From Puniceicoccaceae bacterium (lineage in GTDB: Bacteria; Verrucomicrobiota; Verrucomicrobiia; Opitutales; Coraliomargaritaceae): DNA of 6,196 nucleotides. Every line of letters starts with the position of its first letter. The first letter of the stretch is position 1. Positions 1-5,925 of this stretch are shown here, in pieces. A program made the translations under genes and the position numbers. The stretch is from the NCBI GenBank assembly GCA_011522825.1, contig WTIG01000167.1, forward strand, positions 1 through 6,196, given 5' to 3'. Below the pieces are notes generated by a model, which was not told where the DNA came from, ran no database searches, and worked only from the letters and a program-made list of their open reading frames with translations.

Positions 1-86
1 GTAGTTATGCTTTGCTCTGTATTTTCACCAAAAGAATAAGAATTTAATGCAATAAACAATAATAAGTATGTAGAGTGAATTTTCAT
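1..86 (-). CDS. N-terminus of an exported protein of unknown function (partial)
   Basis: Seen: reading leftward from an ATG at 86-84, the frame stays open to the window edge for 28 full codons. The start is a typical Sec signal peptide: MKIH, a hydrophobic core (YLLLFIAL, residues 7-14), then a polar stretch ending S-F-G before E21. Ser at -3 and Gly at -1 suggest cleavage after residue 20. There is no cysteine at the cleavage site, so it does not look like a lipoprotein. No Shine-Dalgarno sequence precedes the ATG. A Fur-box-like sequence lies 19 bases upstream, so the gene may be iron-regulated. An outer-membrane TonB-dependent receptor or another iron-uptake protein is possible, but the mature part is not in the window and the function cannot be read. 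The gene is co-oriented with panD, 80 bases away. Confidence 0.65.
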   Translation of the reverse strand, partial: MKIHSTYLLLFIALNSYSFGENTEQSIT

Positions 87-105
87 TTTTGATAATTTTG
101 ATTAA

Positions 106-120
106 TGAAAATCAATCTCA
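106..120 (-). promoter_or_regulatory. Candidate Fur box upstream of the partial exported-protein gene
   Basis: The minus strand reads TGAGATTGATTTTCA. Against the 7-1-7 Fur consensus TGATAATNATTATCA it matches 11 of 14 defined positions, and it is closer still to the common natural form TGAGAATGATTCTCA. A partly overlapping dyad (TGATT, 6 bases, AATCA) at 99-114 extends the array, as in many Fur sites. The 3' end of the site is 19 bases before the start codon, where a repressor would block initiation. A possible -35 (TTGACT, 134-129) lies just upstream, but no good -10 is visible. The match is seen in sequence; Fur control is inferred. AT-rich DNA gives chance matches, which lowers the confidence. 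Confidence 0.5.
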
Positions 121-148
121 ATATTTAAAGTCAACTTTTAAGTGAAAT

Positions 149-163
149 ATATGTACAACATAT
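149..163 (-). repeat. Small perfect inverted repeat just after the panD stop codon
   Basis: ATATGT, a 3-base loop, then ACATAT forms a perfect 6-bp stem beginning 3 bases after the panD stop codon. The stem is AT-rich and no run of T follows it on the minus strand, so it is not a classical intrinsic terminator. It could be a weak 3'-end hairpin on the panD transcript, a protein-binding dyad, or chance. Confidence 0.35.
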
Positions 164-166
164 TCC

Positions 167-556
167 TTAAATGGATAAATTTTCGGCAATCAAGACATTG
201 TCTGCGCGAACAACTTGGCTATTTTTCTCAGACAAGACCAAAACCTTGGGCTTCCAATCTTTTGCTTCTTTAGCATCAACTTGAGCGAAGGACATAATCA
301 CCACTCGGTCACCGATTTCTCCCTTATGGGCAGCTGCCCCGTTTAAAGAAATCACATGAGAACCCTTAGGTGCTTCAATAGCATAGGTTTCAAAACGTTC
401 TCCATTTGCAATATTAGCTACTAAAATCTTTTCATAGGGAAGCAAACCAACAGCTTCCATCAATGCACTATCGATAGCTAAGCTACCTTCGTAGTGCAAA
501 GCTCGATCCGTGATCTCGGCTCTTAATAGTTTGGATTTCAATAGGCTAATATTCAT
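167..556 (-). CDS. panD: Aspartate 1-decarboxylase (pyruvoyl-dependent)
   Basis: PanD decarboxylates L-aspartate to beta-alanine, the amine half of pantothenate and so of coenzyme A, in the cytoplasm. The 129-residue length is normal for the family (about 126-130). The hallmark HYEGS lies at 21-25. Family knowledge says the proenzyme cleaves itself between Gly24 and Ser25, turning Ser25 into the pyruvoyl cofactor. Other family active-site residues are in place: Lys9, Tyr22, Arg54, Thr57-Tyr58 and Asn72, the last in the conserved NGAAAH (72-77). The ATG at 556-554 agrees with family N-termini but has no Shine-Dalgarno sequence. The promoter at 569-596 predicts a leader of about 6 bases. The gene lies 58 bases after pheA and is the only pantothenate gene here; no panB, panC or panM/panZ is visible. 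Identification is secure. Confidence 0.96.
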   Translation of the reverse strand: MNISLLKSKLLRAEITDRALHYEGSLAIDSALMEAVGLLPYEKILVANIANGERFETYAIEAPKGSHVISLNGAAAHKGEIGDRVVIMSFAQVDAKEAKDWKPKVLVLSEKNSQVVRADNVLIAENLSI

Positions 557-568
557 AATAAAAAGGTA

Positions 569-596
569 ATTATAGATTAATCTGCTTTAATGTCAA
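569..596 (-). promoter_or_regulatory. Consensus sigma-70-type promoter for panD
   Basis: On the minus strand, TTGACA (596-591) and TATAAT (574-569) are separated by 16 bp. Both hexamers match the housekeeping consensus perfectly. Initiation about 7 bases beyond the -10 would fall near 562, only about 6 bases before the panD ATG at 556. The position between the pheA stop (615) and the panD start, pointing at panD, supports function. It means panD can be transcribed independently of scpB-pheA. No operator-like dyad overlaps it. Confidence 0.75.
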
Positions 597-614
597 AAAG
601 CTTAAAAAAATTAA

Positions 615-1688
615 TTAAACATTTGGATAGCTACCAAGCCATTTTACAAATGACGAGCAATCCTTTAACTCTTCAATAGCTTCTTGAACCAAGTCTTCTT
701 CGATATGGCCAATCAGATCAATAAAGAAAAAGTAGTCCCAAGCTTTTTTGCGACTCGGTCGAGATTCGATTTTCGATAAATTAATCCCCCGTTTTGCAAA
801 AGGCATCAATGCTTTCTCTAAAGCACCTGATTGATCTTTAAGCGAGATGACTAAACTTGTTTTATCATGCCCGTCACCCAAGGGTCTGACTTCCGTTTTC
901 CCAATCACTAAAAAGCGTGTGACGTTTTCTGAATTGTCTTGGATGCCTTTTTGAACGATTGGTACATCATTCAATTCTGCAGCAATCGAACTGGCAATAG
1001 CCGCAACTTCAGAACGCTTCGCTGCAATTTCAACTGCACTTGCTGTACTGTGGGATTCTACTAATTCAGCATTGGGCAAATTGCGCCTCAACCATTCACG
1101 ACACTGCCCAAGTGCTTGGTCTTTTGAATGAACCTCTTTAATCGCATCAAGAGGTGACTGTGCGATTAAACAATGCTCGATTGGCAAATAAACCTGTGCG
1201 CAAATTTTTAAATCCGATTCGACTAACTCATCCATCGAATGAAAAACAGCCCCTTCAGTAGAATTTTCAATAGGCACCACACCATAATCACAATCCCCTG
1301 CTTCAACAGCAGAAAAAACGTCTGAAATAGTTTTCATAGGAGTTGCTTTCAAACTCACCCCAAAATTCTTCAGTACCGCTTGATGTGTGTACGTTGCCTC
1401 TGGCCCTAAAAAAGCCACTTGGAGTTCTTTCTCTAGAGCAATTGATGCAGAAATAACTTCTCGATAAATAGCATTTAAGGCAGATTGATTTAGCGGTCCT
1501 TTATTGAGTGCCGCTAATTTTTTGAATACTTCTGCTTCTCTAGCTGGGTCATAAAAATCGGCTCCAGACTCTTGCTTGATTTTACCAATCTCATGAGCAA
1601 CGGTTAAGCGCTGGTTGAGTAAATCGACAATATTAGCATCGATCTTATCAATTTGCTCTCTCTGTTTGTCTAAGTTCTTTTGACCCAT
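615..1688 (-). CDS. pheA: Bifunctional chorismate mutase / prephenate dehydratase (P-protein)
   Basis: This enzyme converts chorismate to prephenate and then to phenylpyruvate, committing carbon to phenylalanine. From the chosen start it is 357 residues, usual for P-proteins. Domain 1 (about 5-90) is an AroQ-type chorismate mutase, with Arg10, Arg27, Lys38 and Arg50-Glu51 at the expected catalytic positions. Domain 2 (about 91-265) is prephenate dehydratase: GPEATYTHQA (95-104), PIENSTEGAV (139-148) and the catalytic TRF (257-259). Domain 3 (about 276-355) is an ACT domain with GALEKAL (288-294) and ESRP (308-311), the family's phenylalanine-binding motifs, so feedback inhibition is expected. 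The ATG at 1688 is preferred because a good Shine-Dalgarno lies 10 bases upstream and the protein then starts right before the mutase helix. A longer frame from 1754 would overlap scpB by 64 bases and add a basic, unconserved-looking segment. It begins 2 bases after the scpB stop. Confidence 0.95.
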   Translation of the reverse strand: MGQKNLDKQREQIDKIDANIVDLLNQRLTVAHEIGKIKQESGADFYDPAREAEVFKKLAALNKGPLNQSALNAIYREVISASIALEKELQVAFLGPEATYTHQAVLKNFGVSLKATPMKTISDVFSAVEAGDCDYGVVPIENSTEGAVFHSMDELVESDLKICAQVYLPIEHCLIAQSPLDAIKEVHSKDQALGQCREWLRRNLPNAELVESHSTASAVEIAAKRSEVAAIASSIAAELNDVPIVQKGIQDNSENVTRFLVIGKTEVRPLGDGHDKTSLVISLKDQSGALEKALMPFAKRGINLSKIESRPSRKKAWDYFFFIDLIGHIEEDLVQEAIEELKDCSSFVKWLGSYPNV

Positions 1689-1690
1689 AA

Positions 1691-2473
1691 TCAATCTTCT
1701 CCCGATTTTTCTGTTTCTAAATAGGCATCGCTTTCCATGTTTTCCTTTTGCCAATCCACTTCAACAAAAGTTTCCTCCAGTGGCAACTCTGATGCGTTAG
1801 TTTCTTTCGCTAAACCCACTGCCTCATCAGAAATCTCACTTTCAGACTCTTTATCTTTTCGCATAAAGTCATCAATTTGAACATTAGTTAAAATATCAGA
1901 TGTGGGCAAATCTTCCAAATCTTTGATTCCTGAAAACTCTAAGAATTTTTCAGTGGTGCCATATTGTATGGGACGGCCTGGCAATTCAGCACGGCCAACC
2001 ACCTCAATCAGCTCAATTTCTAATAAGCGGTTCACTGGGCTATCCACTGAGACCCCGCGAATAGATTCGATCTCCGCTCGGGTGACAGGCTGGCGATAAG
2101 CAATAATCGACAATGTTTCCAAAGTCGCCATGGTCAGTTTCATAGGCTTAGGTTCTGCACGCAATAATCGTATATAGTCAGAAAATTGCGGTGCTGTAGC
2201 CAAATAAAATCCTTTTGGTCCGTCGACTAAGCGGTAGGCAAGATCTTCAACTTCCGCTTCTTCCATGATGGATTGAAGTGCCATTTCTAAATCCTTCTTT
2301 TTAAACGATCCTAAATCGTCGTTTTCTTCCTCCTCTTCCTCAATTTCGGTCTTTTTAGAATCTGCTAATTGTTCTTCATACCTGCGAAAAAGCTTGAGCA
2401 TATCTTTAACCGTCAAGGGCTCAGAGGTCGATATCAGCAAGGCTTCTACAATCTTTTTTAACTTTGGATTCAT
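1691..2473 (-). CDS. scpB: Segregation and condensation protein B (condensin subunit)
   Basis: ScpB binds the kleisin ScpA and with SMC forms the bacterial condensin that organises and separates newly replicated chromosomes. The protein is 260 residues. Two winged-helix domains are expected: one at about 1-100, beginning KLKKIVEALLISTSEPL (4-20), and one at about 108-182, carrying the hallmark LETLSIIAYRQPVTRAEI (118-135) and GRAELPGRPIQYGTT (160-174). Two departures from a compact ScpB are visible: an acidic, presumably flexible insert in the first domain (six consecutive Glu, 45-50, followed by NDD) and an acidic, low-complexity tail after about residue 185. The ATG at 2473 is chosen because NPKLKKIVEALL matches family starts. 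A TTG 21 bases upstream is in frame but adds only seven residues. No Shine-Dalgarno is seen. No scpA or smc is in the window; pheA follows 2 bases downstream. Confidence 0.95.
   Translation of the reverse strand: MNPKLKKIVEALLISTSEPLTVKDMLKLFRRYEEQLADSKKTEIEEEEEENDDLGSFKKKDLEMALQSIMEEAEVEDLAYRLVDGPKGFYLATAPQFSDYIRLLRAEPKPMKLTMATLETLSIIAYRQPVTRAEIESIRGVSVDSPVNRLLEIELIEVVGRAELPGRPIQYGTTEKFLEFSGIKDLEDLPTSDILTNVQIDDFMRKDKESESEISDEAVGLAKETNASELPLEETFVEVDWQKENMESDAYLETEKSGED
1696..1703 (-). promoter_or_regulatory. Shine-Dalgarno site of pheA inside the end of scpB
   Basis: The minus strand reads GGGAGAAG here, with the GGGAG core (1703-1699) 10 bases before the pheA ATG. It is made from the last sense codons of scpB, so ribosomes finishing scpB would sit on the pheA start: likely translational coupling. 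This site decides the pheA start in favour of 1688. It is the clearest Shine-Dalgarno in the window. Confidence 0.7.
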
Positions 2474-2480
2474 ATTTACG

Positions 2481-2486
2481 TTTATA
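2481..2486 (-). promoter_or_regulatory. Possible -10 element for a leaderless scpB-pheA transcript
   Basis: The minus strand reads TATAAA (5 of 6 to TATAAT), ending 7 bases before the scpB ATG. Initiation from it would fall on or next to the start codon, which would suit the missing Shine-Dalgarno. No recognisable -35 lies 16-18 bp upstream, and such hexamers are common in AT-rich DNA, so this is tentative. Confidence 0.25.
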
Positions 2487-2506
2487 AAAATCAAAATTTC
2501 ATAAAA

Positions 2507-2550
2507 AGAACAGAAAAAAGGATATTGTCCTTGAAACCTTAATTTGTTCT
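2507..2550. repeat. Two dyads in the divergent scpB-ilvD intergenic region
   Basis: The 120-bp gap between the scpB and ilvD starts must hold promoters for both directions. It contains a perfect 6-bp inverted repeat with distant arms, AGAACA (2507-2512) and TGTTCT (2545-2550). Within it is a tighter 5-bp repeat, AAGGA (2518-2522) and TCCTT (2528-2532), extendable by one T-G pair. The two are not concentric (centres about 2528.5 and 2525). They could be operator sites for a regulator of ilvD or scpB, or chance. A weak ilvD promoter overlaps: TTGAAA (2531-2536) and TATGTT (2556-2561), with a long 19-bp spacer. No leader peptide, T-box or terminator-type attenuator is visible. Confidence 0.35.
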
Positions 2551-2585
2551 AAAACTATGTTTTAATTAATTATCTTAAATTAAAT

Positions 2586-2590
2586 AAGGA
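2586..2590 (+). promoter_or_regulatory. Probable Shine-Dalgarno of ilvD, closely spaced
   Basis: AAGGA stands only 3 bases before the ilvD ATG, closer than the usual 5-9. It is the only ribosome-binding-site-like sequence near this start and supports the ATG at 2594, though the tight spacing may make it weak. Confidence 0.45.
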
Positions 2591-2593
2591 ACT

Positions 2594-4312
2594 ATGTCTG
2601 AATCGAACACAAGAAATTATTCATCGACTATTGTAGATGGCGTTGATCGTGCCCCTGCTCGCTCTATGCTCAGGGCAGTTGGATTTACCGATGAGGATTT
2701 TACTAAGCCTCAAGTCGGAATCGCCAGTTCACCCAGTGATTTAACGCCTTGTAATATGCACCTAGGCGAACTAGCTGAACATGCAAGCAACGGTGTCAAT
2801 ACTGCCGGTGGTAAAGCGGTGAATTTTAGTACCATTACTGTTTCCGATGGCATTTCTATGGGGACACAAGGAATGCGCTACAGTTTAGTCTCTAGAGATG
2901 TGATTGCTGACTCTATTGAAACAACCACAGCTGCAGAAGGGTTTGATGGGCTCGTTGCCATTGGTGGTTGTGATAAAAATATGCCTGGATGCATGATTGC
3001 CATCGCTCGCCTGAATCGCCCATCTGTTTTTGTTTACGGTGGTACAATTTTGCCTGGATTTGCTCAATCGGATAAAGAAAAATGCAATCCAATGGATATC
3101 GTTTCTGTCTTTGAAGCAGTTGGGAAACACGCAAAAGGAGCGCTGGATGACGAAGGCTTAAAAGACGTAGAAAAAAGTGCGATTCCAGGTCCGGGTTCCT
3201 GCGGAGGTATGTACACCGCAAACACTATGGCTAGTGCGATTGAAGCTTTAGGCATGAGTCTACCTGGAAGCAGTGCTCAAACAGCGGTTGGTGAAAGTAA
3301 GAAGAAAGATTGTGAAAATGCAGGTAAGGCTGTCCTCAATTTGCTCGAAAAAAATATCCGCCCTCGTGATATCATGACGAAAAAAGCCTTTGAGAATGCA
3401 ATCACCACTTGCCTTGCTCTTGGGGGATCCACCAACCTCATACTTCATTTACTAGCCATTGCCCATTCAGCTAATGTTGAGTTGAGTATCGACGACTTTG
3501 ATCGTATTGGCAGGAAGATTCCGCTTCTAGCGGATGTTAAGCCTTTTGGGAAATACCACATGAGTCATTTGATTCGCATTGGCGGCATACGCCCAATGAT
3601 GAAAATGCTGCTCGATCGAGGCCTAATTCACGGTGATTGCTTAACTGTAACAGGCGAAACTGTTGAAGCTTCTTTGAAAGACGTAGCCCATTACGGAAGC
3701 TATCCTGACGAACAGGATATCATTCGCCCATGGGACGATCCAATTAAGGATAGTACTCACTTAAGAATACTCAGAGGTAATTTAGCTCCAGAAGGTGCTG
3801 TTGGCAAAATCACTGGTAAAGAGGGCCTTTACTTTAAAGGAACTGCCAAAGTCTTTGAAGGAGAAGAAACTGCACTGGAAGGTATTTTAAAAGGCGATGT
3901 TGTAAAAGGTGATGTTGTCGTTATCCGCAACGAAGGTCCTGTTGGTGGCCCTGGCATGCGAGAAATGCTTTCTCCAACGAGTGCGGTAGCTGGACGGGGT
4001 TTGATTCAAGATGTCGCATTAATCACTGATGGTCGTTTCTCTGGAGGCAGTCATGGCTTTGATGTAGGACATATCACTCCTGAAGCCGCCAAAGGTGGCC
4101 CTATCGGCATTGTTAAAAATGGCGACTTGATTGAAATTGATGCTCAGAAGAATTCTCTCGAACTTTTAATTTCGGATGAAGAGTATGCTGAACGCTTAAA
4201 GAACTATAAACCGCTACCACCCAAAGAGCTTAGAGGAGTCCTTGCAAAATACGCAGCACTTGTTGCCACAGCTTCTGAAGGTGCGGTAACCGATAAAAAT
4301 TTAAATCTCTAA
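2594..4312 (+). CDS. ilvD: Dihydroxy-acid dehydratase
   Basis: IlvD dehydrates 2,3-dihydroxyisovalerate to 2-oxoisovalerate and 2,3-dihydroxy-3-methylvalerate to 2-oxo-3-methylvalerate, the penultimate step to valine and isoleucine. The former product also feeds leucine and pantoate. The 572 residues fall in the normal IlvD/Edd family range. The conserved N-terminal RAPARSMLRAVGF (19-31) supports the start. Three cysteines sit where the [2Fe-2S] class of the family holds its cluster: Cys53 (LTPCN), Cys126 (GGCDKNMPGC) and Cys203 (GPGSCGGMYTANTM). Asp85 and Asp127 are the expected Mg ligands, and Lys128 the lysine carbamylated in studied relatives. The C-terminal motif GRFSGGSHG (480-488) carries the serine proposed as catalytic base. 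Sugar-acid dehydratases share the fold, but these motifs and the length favour IlvD. pgi follows after 17 bases, probably co-transcribed. Confidence 0.96.
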   Translation: MSESNTRNYSSTIVDGVDRAPARSMLRAVGFTDEDFTKPQVGIASSPSDLTPCNMHLGELAEHASNGVNTAGGKAVNFSTITVSDGISMGTQGMRYSLVSRDVIADSIETTTAAEGFDGLVAIGGCDKNMPGCMIAIARLNRPSVFVYGGTILPGFAQSDKEKCNPMDIVSVFEAVGKHAKGALDDEGLKDVEKSAIPGPGSCGGMYTANTMASAIEALGMSLPGSSAQTAVGESKKKDCENAGKAVLNLLEKNIRPRDIMTKKAFENAITTCLALGGSTNLILHLLAIAHSANVELSIDDFDRIGRKIPLLADVKPFGKYHMSHLIRIGGIRPMMKMLLDRGLIHGDCLTVTGETVEASLKDVAHYGSYPDEQDIIRPWDDPIKDSTHLRILRGNLAPEGAVGKITGKEGLYFKGTAKVFEGEETALEGILKGDVVKGDVVVIRNEGPVGGPGMREMLSPTSAVAGRGLIQDVALITDGRFSGGSHGFDVGHITPEAAKGGPIGIVKNGDLIEIDAQKNSLELLISDEEYAERLKNYKPLPPKELRGVLAKYAALVATASEGAVTDKNLNL

Positions 4313-4329
4313 TCAAACTAAAAACTTAT

Positions 4330-5910
4330 ATGAGTTGGAACACTTTCAAACAACATTACTTATCTATTAATGAGCTAGACTTTGCTTTAGACTACAGTCG
4401 TATCCGTTTCCCAGATGGCTTCTTTCAAGCCAACGAAGAGAAAGTACAATCGGCATTTTCTGCCATGGATGCACTTGAAGCAGGCAGTATTGCCAACCCA
4501 GATGAAGGAAGACAAGTCGGGCACTATTGGTTAAGAAATGCCGAATTAGCACCCGATGCAGAAACGCAAAAAGCAATCACGGAGGCACTTGGCTCCATTG
4601 ATGCAATTGTTAAGGATGTGCATTCTGGATCTTGTGCAGGCGACAAAGGCTCGTTTAAAAACTTATTAATCATAGGTATTGGTGGCTCGGCTCTTGGGCC
4701 TCAATTTGTTGCCGATGCTTTGGGAGGACCAAAAAACGATCGTATTAATACTTTCTATTTTGATAATACCGATCCTGACGGGATGGACCGCACTTTAGAT
4801 CACCTAGATGGACAACTCGGACAAACCTTATCGGTAGTAATCTCAAAATCAGGTGGCACGGCAGAAACAAGAAACGGCATGCTTGAAGCTAAATATGCTT
4901 ATGAGAAAGCTGGGCTTGATTTCGCTAAACACGCAATTGCGATTACTGGCGAAGGTTCAAAACTAGACACTATAGCAGTTGAGGAAAATTGGCTCTATCG
5001 CTTACCTATGTGGGATTGGGTTGGAGGACGTACTTCTGAACTTGCTACTGTCGGCTTACTACCCGCAGCACTACAAGGCATCAATATAGTTGATTTACTT
5101 AATGGAGCAAAGGCTATGGATGCAATTACACGAGTCAAAGAAACCCGTAAAAACCCAGCGGCCCTACTCGCTCTCTCATGGTATCATGCCACTGAAGGCA
5201 AAGGGAGCAAAGACATGGTCATACTTCCTTATAAAGACCGTTTAGTTCTTTTTTCTAAATACTTACAGCAATTAATCATGGAATCGCTCGGCAAAGAGAA
5301 GGATCTTGATGGCAATGTGGTTAATCAAGGGATTGCCGTATATGGAAACAAAGGCTCAACCGACCAACATGCTTACGTTCAGCAATTAAGAGAAGGTGTA
5401 CATAATTTCTTCGTCACATTCATCGAAGTATTAACGGACCGTGAGGGAAATTCTATTTCTGTTGATGAAGCAGGTAATTCTACGGGTGATTATTTACATG
5501 GCTTTTATTTAGGCACTCGAGAGGCACTCGATGAAAAAGGTCGAGAAACCCTCACTGTAACGATCAAAGAAGTGAATGCCCAGGCTATAGGACAGTTGAT
5601 CGCTTTATTCGAGCGCGCAGTCGGACTCTATGCTCATTTAATCAATATTAATGCTTACCATCAGCCAGGTGTTGAAGCAGGCAAAAAGGCAGCCACAAAT
5701 ATTCTTAACATGAAGAAGGCTGTTTGCGACTTGCTTGAAAAAGAAACACCCTCACCGCTTTCCGTTGAATCAATAGCTGAGAAGACATCATTGAAAAATA
5801 ATGAAGAATTGATTTTCAAAACGCTGTATCGCTTGGCGCACAATCCGTCTTCTAATATTCATATCTCATCTGATAAAAACCCAACAGAGGCAGAATTTTA
5901 TTACCAATAA
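4330..5910 (+). CDS. pgi: Glucose-6-phosphate isomerase, long form with C-terminal extension
   Basis: This cytoplasmic enzyme interconverts glucose-6-phosphate and fructose-6-phosphate in glycolysis, gluconeogenesis and sugar-nucleotide supply. The 526-residue protein has two SIS sugar-phosphate-binding domains. Motifs in order: GIGGSALG (116-123), SKSGGT (172-177, phosphate binding), GGRTS (232-236, catalytic Arg234), MESLGKE (317-323, catalytic base Glu318), DQHAY (His347, ring opening) and HQPGVEAGK (444-452, Lys452). All key residues of the family are present. After about residue 470 comes an extension (SPLSVESIAEKTSL then EELIFKTLYRLAHN) that resembles a small winged-helix fold and recalls the tail of cyanobacterial isomerases. 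This is judged by eye. The ATG is 17 bases after the ilvD stop with no Shine-Dalgarno, suggesting re-initiation or coupling from ilvD. Confidence 0.96.
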   Translation: MSWNTFKQHYLSINELDFALDYSRIRFPDGFFQANEEKVQSAFSAMDALEAGSIANPDEGRQVGHYWLRNAELAPDAETQKAITEALGSIDAIVKDVHSGSCAGDKGSFKNLLIIGIGGSALGPQFVADALGGPKNDRINTFYFDNTDPDGMDRTLDHLDGQLGQTLSVVISKSGGTAETRNGMLEAKYAYEKAGLDFAKHAIAITGEGSKLDTIAVEENWLYRLPMWDWVGGRTSELATVGLLPAALQGINIVDLLNGAKAMDAITRVKETRKNPAALLALSWYHATEGKGSKDMVILPYKDRLVLFSKYLQQLIMESLGKEKDLDGNVVNQGIAVYGNKGSTDQHAYVQQLREGVHNFFVTFIEVLTDREGNSISVDEAGNSTGDYLHGFYLGTREALDEKGRETLTVTIKEVNAQAIGQLIALFERAVGLYAHLININAYHQPGVEAGKKAATNILNMKKAVCDLLEKETPSPLSVESIAEKTSLKNNEELIFKTLYRLAHNPSSNIHISSDKNPTEAEFYYQ

Positions 5911-5925
5911 AATAGAATCCATAGC

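Noticed and set aside
598..655. Possible intrinsic terminator after pheA (TTGG...CCAA near the stop and a run of seven T)
   Set aside because: The stem is only 4 bp, lies inside the coding end of pheA and is more than 10 bases from the T run, so it would not form a normal terminator.
1689..1754. Longer pheA starting at 1754, overlapping the end of scpB
   Set aside because: It adds 22 basic residues before the chorismate mutase domain and overlaps scpB by 64 bases, whereas the ATG at 1688 has a good Shine-Dalgarno and fits the family N-terminus.
1902..2099. Plus-strand 65-codon open frame opposite scpB
   Set aside because: It lies entirely over conserved ScpB coding sequence, has no recognisable motif or start signal, and is explained as a shadow.
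2474..2494. TTG start for scpB 21 bases upstream of the ATG
   Set aside because: It adds only seven residues, has no ribosome binding site, and the ATG at 2473 matches ScpB N-termini.
2885..3448. Several minus-strand open frames inside ilvD
   Set aside because: All lie over highly conserved IlvD motifs and their translations have no family-like features.
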